NCBI RefSeq assembly: GCF_910592395.1 | Contig: NC_088320.1 | Span: 8,372,001-8,436,000 of the forward strand | From: Lineus longissimus | Taxonomy: Eukaryota; Nemertea; Pilidiophora; Heteronemertea; Lineidae | Length of the DNA stretch: 64,000 nt | Direction of reading: 5' to 3' | In this document: piece by piece, positions 33,358-43,855 of the stretch | Layout: each line of letters starts with the position of its first letter | How positions within the stretch are numbered: position 1 is the stretch's first letter | The notes under the pieces: model-generated | Databases searched by the model: none | What the model saw: the letters and a program-made list of their open reading frames with translations, nothing else | What the model was told of the DNA's origin: nothing | Program-made: the position numbers and the translations under genes

Positions 33358-36114
33358 CAAAAGGTTATGCTCGTTGGAGACTTCAACCAAAACCTACTGA
33401 AAGACAACCCAGGTCACCTATCACTCCTCATAGACTCCCTCAACATGTTCCAACTCGTCAATACTCCGACCCACTTCACTTCTCACAACCAATCCCTCAT
33501 TGATCCAATAATTGTAGGTCAGCCCGACTTCTTCTCCGATGTAAACGTCCTCCCTCAGGGCATCAGCGACCATTGTCCCGTGGTAGTCGACATACCCCAA
33601 ACCAACCCCAAAGCAGCATTCAAGCGCCCGATCTGGCAGTTCAGCAAGGCAAACTGGAATGACCTCAAACAAGAAATGTCAAGCGTGGATTGGGACAACC
33701 TTCTACACACGGCCAACCTCAATGTAGCGGTAGAAGTCTTCACCACCACCCTACTTGAGACAAGTAAAAGATTCATCCCCTTCCAGCGGATCAAATTCTC
33801 TTCAAACGATAAGAACTGGATAACCGCCGAGATCAAAATAGAAATCAACAAAAGAAACAAGCTCTTTGGAAAAGCAAAGAAATCCGGTTCTAACATCGAT
33901 TATGATATTTTCAAAAAACAACGAAACCACGTTATCTCACTGATCAAGAAGGCAAAGGATTCCCACCTTTCGTCGATAACGGACAAATTGAAAAATGGAA
34001 GAAAGGATAAAGACTGGTGGAAACTCGCCAAAAGCATCTGCGGTCAAAGCAAAAACAACACAACTCCTTCACTAAATGTCAATGGGTTATCCGTAGACGA
34101 CCCTACAACCAAGGCCAACATCCTCAACGCTCACTTTGCCAAAATCTGCAACGTAGATGAGACAAACATACCCGCCCAAGGAGAACTCCCAAACCTCACC
34201 AACAACGAGCTCAACGACATCATAATCACAGAGCAGGATATCGCCGATCAAATCGCCATCATGGACACTAACAAGGCCATCGGCCCAGACGGCATCAGCC
34301 CTCGCATAGTTCATTCATTGACGCTCCAATTGACCAAACCGCTCCACATCCTTTTCAACAGATCCCTGAATGAAAACATATTCCCAGAAACATGGAAAAA
34401 AGCAAACATTACCCCCATATTCAAGAAAGGTGACAGGCATGATAAATCCAACTACAGACCCATTTCCCTCCTCAGTGTCATAGGAAAACTTTTCGAAAAA
34501 ATTGTCCACAGAAATGTCTACAACCATCTCCGTTTGCTCATCTCGAAGAACCAATCTGGATTCCTGGCTAACCACTCTGCAGTTACCCAACTCCTTGAAA
34601 TAAACCATCAATTACTAATGGACCTCGACGAACAGAAGGAAGTTTTCTCACTATTCTGTGACATTTCCAAAGCCTTTGACAAGACTTCTCATAAAGGCAT
34701 CGCATCGAAACTTTACCAGTTTGGCATCAGAGGAAACCTGCTATCATGGTTCAAGAGCTTCCTCCAAGACAGGCAACAACGGGTTGTAATCAACGGAAAA
34801 TCCTCAGAGTGGCTTCGAGTCAACGCTGGCGTCCCCCAAGGATCTATCCTAGGCCCACTGATGTTCCTGGTCTACATAAACGACGTCACGGAGGAAACCA
34901 ACGGCAGAACGAGACTGTTTGCCGACGACACTTCAAACGCATTCGCATCACGAAACCTCATAGCATGCACGCCCGAAATCCAGCAGGATATAAACAAACT
35001 TTACGCATGGGCAATGAAATGGGCCATCACCTACAACGCAACAAAAACGCTGTATCTGATTACGAGCAGGCGGAGACAACCCTCTGTTATCCACTGTCAT
35101 CTCAACAACGTCGCAATTGATCAAGCCAAGTCACACAAGCACCTCGGATTAACTTTCAACGACAAAGGAACCTGGGAAGACCATATCCAGTCAATCGTTA
35201 CGACCGCAAACCGCAGACTTGGCATACTACAAAACATCAAATACAAAACGGATAAACAAACTTTACTAACGCTCTACAAGACATTTGTCAGAAGCAAGCT
35301 CGAATACGCAGACGTAGTATGGGACGGACTCCCCCAGAACTTAGCAGCAAAACTGGAAAAAACTCAAATCAATGCAATGCGATGTATAACAGGATTAACA
35401 ATCAGCTTTCACCACCGCGACCTTTACAGAGAATCTGGCCTTCTACCACTCGAAAAGCGCAGGAAATTCCATCGCCTCGTAATGTTCTACAAAATTTTAA
35501 ACGGACTTGCACCAACCTACCTCAAAGACCTCATCCCAGAACTAACCGTCGATAGTCACTACCATAACACACGTTTAGCTACAAACAACAATATAACACC
35601 TTTCCTTTGCCGCACAAATAGCCTCTACTCAAGCTTCTTCCCTTCTACAATCCGTGACTGGAATGCTCTCGACCTTTCTATACGTGCGAAACCAACTCTA
35701 AACTCTTACAAATATTCCCTAACCAAACTGCCAGAATTCTCTATCAAACCAATCCCCTCCTGGCTAGACATCGGCCCTCGCCCACTTAACATCATTCTTA
35801 CACGTATGCGAAACAACTGCAGCGGACTAACATCTGACCTATACCTAAACCACGTTTCGGAAACCCCCACTTGCCTCATGTGCCCAATGCATGTTCCAGA
35901 AACCTCTTCACACTTTTTTCTCGACTGTCCTAAGTACGAAAACCAACGCAACTCCCTAATCGCCAATACCCTCCAAATAACACACATCCATAATGCAACT
36001 CTAAACTCAAACATCCTTCTCAACGGCCATCCATCTTTCTCCAACCTCGAAAATGCTCTCCTTATCAAATCAACCCTAAAATTCATTTCATCCACAAATC
36101 GTTTTCCAATCTAA
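33358..36114 (+). CDS. LINE ORF2 endonuclease/reverse transcriptase (5'-truncated)
   Basis: The open frame has 918 codons from the truncation point to TAA at 36112-36114; the first ATG at 33367 is internal to the ancestral protein, not a true start. Numbered from that ATG: the end of the apurinic-type endonuclease (GDFN at 4-7, GISDH near 65-69), then the RT domain with KAIGPDG (about 303), NYRPISLL (about 361), catalytic DISKAFD (432-438), GVPQGSILGP (488-497) and the active-site FADD (518-521). It continues with a thumb/C-terminal region and a CCHC-type knuckle (C836, C839, H849, C854). The enzyme nicks target DNA and copies its RNA in place. All visible catalytic residues are present, but without the first part of the endonuclease this copy cannot move on its own. 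It would have been made in full by an intact relative elsewhere in the genome. Confidence 0.93.
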   Translation, partial: QKVMLVGDFNQNLLKDNPGHLSLLIDSLNMFQLVNTPTHFTSHNQSLIDPIIVGQPDFFSDVNVLPQGISDHCPVVVDIPQTNPKAAFKRPIWQFSKANWNDLKQEMSSVDWDNLLHTANLNVAVEVFTTTLLETSKRFIPFQRIKFSSNDKNWITAEIKIEINKRNKLFGKAKKSGSNIDYDIFKKQRNHVISLIKKAKDSHLSSITDKLKNGRKDKDWWKLAKSICGQSKNNTTPSLNVNGLSVDDPTTKANILNAHFAKICNVDETNIPAQGELPNLTNNELNDIIITEQDIADQIAIMDTNKAIGPDGISPRIVHSLTLQLTKPLHILFNRSLNENIFPETWKKANITPIFKKGDRHDKSNYRPISLLSVIGKLFEKIVHRNVYNHLRLLISKNQSGFLANHSAVTQLLEINHQLLMDLDEQKEVFSLFCDISKAFDKTSHKGIASKLYQFGIRGNLLSWFKSFLQDRQQRVVINGKSSEWLRVNAGVPQGSILGPLMFLVYINDVTEETNGRTRLFADDTSNAFASRNLIACTPEIQQDINKLYAWAMKWAITYNATKTLYLITSRRRQPSVIHCHLNNVAIDQAKSHKHLGLTFNDKGTWEDHIQSIVTTANRRLGILQNIKYKTDKQTLLTLYKTFVRSKLEYADVVWDGLPQNLAAKLEKTQINAMRCITGLTISFHHRDLYRESGLLPLEKRRKFHRLVMFYKILNGLAPTYLKDLIPELTVDSHYHNTRLATNNNITPFLCRTNSLYSSFFPSTIRDWNALDLSIRAKPTLNSYKYSLTKLPEFSIKPIPSWLDIGPRPLNIILTRMRNNCSGLTSDLYLNHVSETPTCLMCPMHVPETSSHFFLDCPKYENQRNSLIANTLQITHIHNATLNSNILLNGHPSFSNLENALLIKSTLKFISSTNRFPI

Positions 36115-36466
36115 CTCAAAGAAAAATATCTGACCCCCCCCCTCTTTTCCGTTTCCGCCAACCCCAAACTCGTATGATCATTCCTAACTCTTGCACCCCC
36201 GCCCCCCTGCACTTTCCAAACTATCTATCCTTTTTTTTTTCTCTTTTTTGCGAAATTCACTACATATCAACTTCACATGTTTCTCAATTATATATTCTGT
36301 ATATCTCTTCAAATTATCTTTAAAAAACTTATGTCACTATTCGTATCTTCATAAACTTATGTAACTATTTGCATATATTTTTATTTTGCAGTAGTTTAAG
36401 CCTTCGGCTTTTAACTGTAAAAAAAATGTGCAATATAAACCGAATAAACTCTTTGTAAAAAAAAAA
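33358..36466 (+). mobile_element. Young 5'-truncated LINE with poly(A) tail
   Basis: The insertion is delimited by a 13-bp target duplication. The 5' end is truncated inside the endonuclease domain, just before its GDFN motif. The 3' end has a roughly 350-bp UTR with AATAAA-like motifs and a run of A that merges into the right duplication. Truncation, poly(A) and duplication are the hallmarks of target-primed reverse transcription. The reading frame is uninterrupted, so the insertion is recent. The poly(A) tail and protein type suggest a Jockey-superfamily clade, but the exact clade needs a phylogeny. Confidence 0.92.
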
Positions 36467-36479
36467 AGAAGAATAATGG
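36467..36479 (+). repeat. 13-bp target-site duplication, right copy
   Basis: Exact copy of 33345-33357 directly after the poly(A) tail. Confidence 0.9.
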
Positions 36480-36650
36480 AATTGTGGATCACGATAGTGG
36501 TGTCGCAAACGCAGGAGTGTCAGGATGTAAGGCTCGGTGATTTTGGAAATAACATTATAGTAATTCCTATCGTTGATCGATGAAGCCTGGACAGTCATAT
36601 GGACCTGAATGTCGATATGTTAAAAAAAAGTCTGCCTAGGAGCGTTCGCA

Positions 36651-37180
36651 AATTTGCATTCCATTGGGCGCATTCGAAAATACCTTGATGTAGCCAGCAT
36701 CGGAAAGTTGGCGCATGCCCTGGACTACGACAATGTTCTCTTCTGTATGGTCTTACCAATAAAGTCATGCTCGAATGCAAAGAGTGCAGAATTCAACAGC
36801 CAGGCTCATTAGTCGAGCGCCGAAACGGGATCACATCACATCAGTGTTAATAGACACTCATTGGATGCCAGTGCATTTGCGTATTGAATATAAAATTATC
36901 AATCTCACTGATAAGATCTTGGATGGGAGAGCACCCGTGTACCCCGTGCAGCTTGTGAAGCATTCAGATTGCCCTCTCAAACGCGTTCAATGAAAGATGG
37001 ATGAAAGTTCAAGGGAACTGGCCGTGCAAAGGACAGCAACAATATTTGGTGATCGCAGCTTTTCAGTGTCCTCTGCACGACTCTGGAATAAAGTACCTAA
37101 GGACATAACGGCGATCAAGGATCCAGGCTCTTTTCAAAAGCGCCCTTTTTGCCAAGGGATTTCGCTTGCACTGATTTAGT
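36651..37180 (+). pseudogene. CR1-like LINE RT C-terminal fragment, decayed
   Basis: The peptide pieces in order are IGRIRKYLD, LAHALDYDNVLF, then MQRVQNSTARLI (from 36775), HWMPVHLRIEYKI, and FGDRSFSVSSARLWNKVP near 37047-37100. These are the same landmarks as in the CR1-type ends at 1-185 and 10285-10784. Frame changes near 36770 and a stop at 36991-36993 break it. It lies just downstream of the younger LINE at 33.4-36.5 kb but belongs to a different clade. No intact tail was found. Confidence 0.7.
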
Positions 37181-40100
37181 CTTAAGTTACAGCGAACGTA
37201 GCATTAGCAGTCCCGATACTCAACGTCGAGCATTATATCTAAGTCTATCAAGAGTTTTTGAGATAATTTTGCCAGAGAAGGTTCTGCCCTGCTAGGTCTT
37301 TGGCCACTCGTTCTGTAACTGCAAGTCGTTTAAATATTTGTTTAAGGGTGCCAACCGTGAATAGACGATAACGCTATTGACATCGCATTCAGAACTATAA
37401 CACATCTCCGATTGCCAAGAGGAACATCTTTCCATTTACAAATGTCAACTGGCACCTTTTCTTCTCTCTTCTGCTCACGGAACGTGTAGTAATGATCACA
37501 GTGTTGCAGGAAGCTCTCTCAAGAGACGCAAATGTTCAACTAAGTTATCTAATGGTGATAAAATGACACTCGCCAAGTAACTTGCTTCACATCGTGCCAA
37601 ACTAAGGTGCGATATAAACTCCGATCTTGTTTTCACGTTTCCCAGGCATAGTTGTCATGTGGTTTGCTGGACGAGGTCGGCTCCTTTGAAAACGTAAATG
37701 GAATTGATTAGAACTTTTCGCGTCTAAATCTCCCGGAGTAAAGCGTATTCATTTTTTTTTCTAATCGTAACGTATTTGCAAACCCCTGCAACGGACTTTC
37801 TCGAAGACCGAAACTGGTGTTTGGCTATATAAACCCGCAGCCATGATTTTACCATTTTACCAAATTATTGTTCTCAGCAGTCAGACAACGATCCCCGCTT
37901 ACAAATGACTGGAGGCGATATTTGCCGATTAAGTTACCAGTATTTCGTTGCAATCTTGCCGCGGGTAGCAGGTCCATCGACCGTGACCTGCGTAATTTCT
38001 GTCCGCCCCACCAGCTTGGTTCAGACGACGTAACTCCTTAATCGAACAGTGCAAAAAACGCATATCATATATGTCCGGAGTTATTTCAACGATAATTTCC
38101 AGATGCGCTCTATCGATCAATCCCTGTCAAGCCGCATGAAAATCGATAAAATTAGGATGGAGAGACAAGCTTATCGTGTAAGTATAGACCCATGCAATGT
38201 AAAACGTTTAACGAGTTACTTGCGCCGGGGCATTCTTTAACATTCGTGAGGTCAAAACTACCACTCGTGGCGACAAGCCGAAGCAGGTAACTTCGGTATA
38301 AACTGGCCACCGCACGGAATCTTCGAGAGGAAATTTTAATACGGATGGGGAACGTGCGAAAAAATCTGAGAATTTGAAGAAATGGAAACAATTCGAAGTA
38401 TGGTATTGTGTCTGACCCACTGTTATTCCGGTGATCTTGTCTTCTCTTATTCTTTACAAAACTTAACATGGACCATGCAGGCAGACATCGTTCGGAATAA
38501 AGTCGCCTCTTGCTTTAAAAATCTCAACTTGGTGACAGAGGAAGCGCGTGTGTAATCCACCCTAGAAAACCAGTTGCCCAGATTGCCGAGAATCTTATCA
38601 GGTCTTCCAACTTAATACCGAGCAGCCTGCCCTGGATAGTGCTGCTTGTGGTCTCGGAGAATGGTTGCCTCACATGAAAAACCGCCGAAATGTGCGCTCA
38701 TTGCAATTTTTCTGAAATTAATTGTGTCCATTTGGTAGAGTGGACAATATGACATTATGTGCACTAAATTTCGAGGTAAATTAACCAATTTGTCACTCCC
38801 TGTTGCACGCAGAAAATCGATCAATGCTTATTTTTCAATTTGTTCGCTATTTCCATGGACAAACTGGCGGTGCACATGTGATGCATCCATGCTTTAAGAA
38901 CCTTACTACCAGATGAACACAACACATTTGTCCTTGTTGAATCATTTCTTTCCTTTCTCAGGACAGGCCAGCTCGGCAAGCTGGAAGACATTCATGATTC
39001 TCGGCAGTCTGGGAAATTGGTCCCCCGGGTGTAATCGTACATGATAGGTGTGTGTATAATAGGAAGGGTGTAATCGGACGTGAAACAACTTGATCAGTAA
39101 CGATTTGGGAGGCGCGTCGCCTGATTGGTGATGTCCATTAAATATCATTCTGGGGTTTACTGGAAAACCAACAGATACGCGAATACGTGCTATGAAAAGA
39201 ATGGAAGACAATTATTTCTAAGAGGTGTCTAAGCACTTGCTGGGTAATTCAAGGGCGAAAATATCGTAACAAAATGTGGTTATTGACTGTCTGGCCATCG
39301 ATCAATATGAGCAAAGCAGGTTAAGTGCTCTTTCGCTTTTGAGATTGCCGTTCTGTAGTCCTAGTCTTAAGATCAAAGACCAGAGTGAAATACTATATGG
39401 GGTGAATTTGCGGCGGTTTTATCTAATGTCATTTGTACATGTATCTAGTGGTATTGCCAACCTGATCACACGCGGCAACAGTTATCATTCTGGCGGTTCA
39501 ATTTTTGTGCTGCCTGACGATCTCCATCGGACCGGTCATTACCAAGCCTACGTGATACAATTATAAGATTCAATCAAATGTCACTCGACTAGCCATCAGC
39601 GAGAAGCCCCGTGCATGCATATAAATGGAGTTTTCAAAATGAACGATTTAATCACAGGTCCCCCAATGCCTTTGCCTTGCCTTTATAGTGCGCCAGTCCT
39701 GCAGTCACATGGCGACCCTGCCAAATGAGAAACCTGATGTATTTTTGCCAATCTGTCGATTGGGTGGTCGAAACGATCCCAAAAGCGCCGAGGATTGCCT
39801 GATTAACAGTCTCCCGTAGACGTGTTTAAAAAGAACACCACAAAAGGACCATCTTCTAGAATACATAAATCGTTCGGCGATATTTGGCATGTTTTGTACA
39901 TTTTCTATTTAATGGCATTATTTGGGGAATATTTTCTTATTCCCGCATTCCTAGAAACAACTGTCGATTTATATCGTCATGATTTTGGCAAAACGTGTCG
40001 GTTTCCTTAATATTCGTGTCCAGGGGTGGGATTTACCACTGTCGTTCTCGACAGTAATAACGTTTTCAAATATCCAGGTAATAATTAGTCATGTTAAATG

Positions 40101-42122
40101 TGTTAAAGGTTAGTTTTCCACACTTTTGAAGGTTCGTCTATTCCGTGACGAATCATGATAAATAGGCTTGAGTGAACAGAGTGATTTGTGGCATCAGTAC
40201 TGCCCAATGCGCGGGCCTACGGGAATGGCCAGTCGTTTGTCCAACAATTGATAAACCAAGTGTCCAGTGCTAAAACCTTGTTTTCTTCTTTAAAAACCTA
40301 GTTTCATGTGAGGCGAGGATGGCTGGTTCATGATCAAAACATAGTCTTTAGAAGAAAAAAAAGTGGTTTAATCAATGAAAGTAAGTTAAAAAAAGAAAGC
40401 AAGGTTTTGATACTGAAAACTAGGTTCTAAATATACGGCTTGCCTTACCAGCACCCCTGATCGAGCAGCGCTATATTTCACCTGGTACCTAGGAGGCGAC
40501 GGAATGTTTGTATTGATCAGAGACTGATCCCTCAATTCGTCAATCGAATTAAAATCGACCAATTTACGGAAATGCTCATGATTGAACGCAAAATGTTTGC
40601 TACACTTTTTTCTCGTAACCTTTGTGAGGTCGACCACTGGAGGTGTACAACTTTCTGTTTTAGGGGGAAATAGCGAATTTTTGCATGTTTGTGACTTGCC
40701 CTCTTTGTATTGCCTGGTCTTGTTAATGCAAAGCTCTTTGCATAGTATACAACTCTGTTCAATTGTAGATTCAACGCTACATATGAACCTATATGGTATA
40801 TCTGTGTAACTTTATAGAACTCACCTTGATCCTGACATCCTGCTTGGAGTATAACAAATCAACCAAAAACCGACTGAGCATATTAAGGCGATCGTCAAAT
40901 CATGTTATGAATACATATAAAAATAACCAACAACCGATTATAAATATACGCCAGAGTATAGTATGCAAAATGTATATGCCACCTAAAACAACTGGTTTAA
41001 TTTGCCATTCTCATTCAAGGCGTGAAAAGAAGATCGAAAATTATCCATACACTAATTTCGTCTCAGTTAATTGGCCCCAGGATGCCCGCTATCACGCTCG
41101 GTGGGCATATAGAAAACACTAGTTGGAAGCCGTTACCAACGCAGTTATATCTATGTTCGTGATAAAATGAGGCAACGTCGCCATTTTAATACCAGCGGTA
41201 AGGAGCAATCCACTGAAGGGGATCATCTCTTTTAGCTGTGGGTAGTTTTATATACTTGGATTAGCATTGAAAAAACCCGCCTGTTAGACCGAGATCAATC
41301 CAGACAGTTCGGTCAGTTCAGCTGACAAAGGCAGCAATAGACGTGACATTTTTTGACGGTGACATCGATATCGCCATGATACGGGATCGACTTCTGTAAA
41401 AACCGTATTGACGTTATTTCATGTTTGTGCTGCTAAGAGGCAGTGTATCATCGATGGCACTTTACATTAAAAATAGCTGCACTTTTGGATTATAATTAGC
41501 CAATTTTTCTCGAAATCCAGCTAGGTTGTGTTGACGCATTTTCCTCTCTGTTTCTGAATAGCGACGCCATATCCGAAAAAATATATAAAAACTTAAACTC
41601 CAAATGGGAGTAGGTTTTCAAAAGCTTTTCTTGGTTCGGTTGGGTGCAGTGAGGCGAGACTACGATAACTTCAAAGCAATACAATACAAAATGTACATAC
41701 ATATGACATACACAAGGATTATAAGATCGGCATCCGTCTTGCAGCTGACAATGCTAACGATATCGATGGTGTTCATGAATAGTTAGTGTTTTGATATGTA
41801 TACTAGTCGTTTAGATATCCCTAAACTTTGCAATGTCCACACAATGTTTTCCACAACCACCACCGGGTTATATTGTATGGAGTTGGCTTAAAAACAAAGA
41901 TAAAATATGGTCATTCTGTCCAAGCATGATGTTCGCCTCCCCGAGGTCTTACCATTGGTCTCCTTATAGTTAGACAGTAAAAATGTTTTGTTAGATAAAC
42001 TACAATTTGGAACTTTGGTTGACGCTATTCGCTCTAAAAAAGTCATTCTGAGTCGCGAAAAACCTATCCAGTTGTATTGGCAACATCCATCTGGAAGCGT
42101 TTTCTTGAGTATTGTCGTATAA
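37181..42122. other. Long stretch without supported genes
   Basis: About 5 kb. It contains a TATA-like CTATATAAACCC (37830-37841) with a short downstream frame (ATG at 37904, about 42 codons) that I do not recognise, and other short frames on both strands (for example 38152-38469, 38942-39211, 40793-41122) with no domain. No repeats were recognised. Confidence 0.35.
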
Positions 42123-42474
42123 TCATGATGAGCTCGCAGCACAGGTAACTGCAGCCGCGTAGTTTGTTGTGGTTGTATGCGCCTGTTGCGAATTGTTTAC
42201 CAACTTTTCAACTTCTTCCAATCTTGTCCAGCTATTTCTGCTATTGGTGCGAGGCCGACCGACATAAAACCACCTGATGATCAACCGCAGTAAAACAGCT
42301 ATCTGAATCGCAAGCAATTTAGCTGGCGGGTTGTGGTTCCAGGTCATTTTTAATCTTTCGACGGCCGGCAAAAATCGGGGACCGATTTCAGCTTGCAGTG
42401 TCACGGCGGTCAAAGCAAACGATTTATCCAGTGCGTAACTATGGTTTATCACTTCTCTCGAGCTAACGAAAATT
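42123..42474 (-). other. Open segment, possible coding exon of unknown protein
   Basis: A minus-strand frame of about 115 codons is open from near 42470, where an acceptor-like TTTCGTTAG is seen, to a stop at 42123-42125. It encodes balanced, protein-like sequence: FALTAVTLQAEIGPRFLPAV, a hydrophobic helix LLAIQIAVLLRLIIRWFYVG that could span a membrane, then a basic turn and an acidic helix (WTRLEEVEKLVNN). No ATG precedes the first third, so it would be an internal or last exon. I do not recognise the family. Support is open length and composition only. Confidence 0.25.
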
Positions 42475-43166
42475 TAGGTGAAAGTCATTTTTCATTAACC
42501 TGCACAATCCTCTCCATTTTGCGCCTTGGAAACTACCGTAATTGTGAGAATTAGTCCAATTTCAGCCAACGTTCTTGCGTAATTTGGAATAGGTGAATTG
42601 TAAGCTAATTACCGCGATTCACTTGGTAAATCATGTAACTGCCCGCTAGAAATCATCCCTGCAATCAAAGTTCGATAACTGACAATGGACTATATATTCG
42701 AAGGACCAAGCTCTGCTATAACCCGTGTGTTGCAAATAATTATTTCATTTTCTACCAGTAGGATGATATTAGAATATCAAACTTGCCCATTGCACTCATC
42801 AAGACGGACACTGATCAACACAGACAAAAACACGGATGCACGGCCTTTCGTCTGTACGGATCATCCAAGTTAAAACAAGCAAAATATCGTTATAGAGCAC
42901 ACTTTAAACGTATTTTTCCCCTTTTAGACGACGGTATTTTGTCCAGCTTAAAGCAAAATATTCTGAATGGATTTGTAGAAAGTCGTTTTTCATGGTTTAT
43001 CAGTCCAGTAAAGGTCTATCGTTTGCAGTACATTAGTGTGGTTAATCAGCTAAATCTTGGTGATAGCCCGGGTGTTGCAGCGAGGCTTCTTACTTTGTGG
43101 TTAGCGTGCTGCCATTTAATCACACCCTTTTTTGTTACCTTACCGACTTGTAAAAAAAATCCTGAA
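42475..43166. other. Unrecognised open plus-strand segment
   Basis: A plus-strand frame at 42783-43322 is long (179 codons), but its last third is MITE family 1 sequence and the rest shows no domain. It is probably chance. Confidence 0.35.
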
Positions 43167-43532
43167 ATAGCATTCCGCGACGTTACTATTTATAGCTCAC
43201 AAGGTCATTTGAATGAGATATTGATGACGTTTAACTCACGTGACAGTCGCACATCGACACTTATTTCTACGCATTTGAGCTTATTTCAAAGTCAATTATC
43301 TTTGACCCTGCATTGTTTTTAGCATGAATGATACCATAGAGTCAGAGAGAGAAATATTCAGAACAATTATGTAGTATTTCCAACACTCGGACATGTGCCA
43401 GATTGAATCTAACTGCCCTAGTTAGAAAGCCTGAATCCATTACGAAACCGCATGTTTGTCCGACATTGCCTGTAATTCAGCGATGGGGAAATAGAGGACA
43501 GCAGCTGCAGTGACCTCTTCGCGGAATGCTAT
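43167..43532 (+). mobile_element. MITE family 1, copy 2
   Basis: A 366-bp copy with termini ATAGCATTCCGCGA and its complement. The CACGTGA site is kept, but the TGACGTCA near the right end has decayed. Its right border supplies the stop codon of the minus-strand open segment at 43529-43855. Confidence 0.92.
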
Positions 43533-43855
43533 TCAGCATTCATTTCTACGTCATCAAGAGGCAGAGGAGTGTATTGAAAACCACTGGTTATACCAGGATG
43601 AGTCATATTAAGTTGGCTCTTGCTGCATATGTTTCGCTTGCCGTTTTGGCCATGCGACAAATAATTCCGGTATACATTTAGCATTCTGACCAGGGGATGC
43701 AGCCCCCTTACCTCTAGACAGTGCGTATTAAGTTTCGCTACTTCACTACTCATTTCCAGACAATATTTCGACTTCCTCAAAAAACGCTTTTCCGTCCAAC
43801 AGCCAGATGAAGAAACCTGACCGAAAATCGATTCTTTTAACTTGTCACTTGACAC
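43529..43855 (-). other. Open segment ended by a MITE, possible exon
   Basis: A minus-strand frame of 108 codons has a polar, protein-like C-terminal part ending YTPLPLDDVEM. The stop TAG lies within the MITE family 1 terminus, so the original frame may have continued before the MITE arrived. It reads like a cytoplasmic tail, but no transmembrane segment or known domain is visible and I cannot name a family. Chance is a real alternative. Confidence 0.22.

Noticed and set aside
33421-36095. Several 75-129 codon minus-strand and out-of-frame ORFs across the LINE
   Set aside because: They are antisense or alternate-frame shadows of the intact RT frame and carry no domain of their own.
37830-38035. 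TATA-driven small gene at 37.8 kb
   Set aside because: The TATA box and initiator-like TCAGTC are reasonable, but the downstream frame has no signal peptide, domain or clear splice site. I checked for histone-like sequence and found none.
42783-43322. A 179-codon plus-strand ORF as a gene
   Set aside because: The last third is MITE sequence and the remainder has no domain, start context or splice support.
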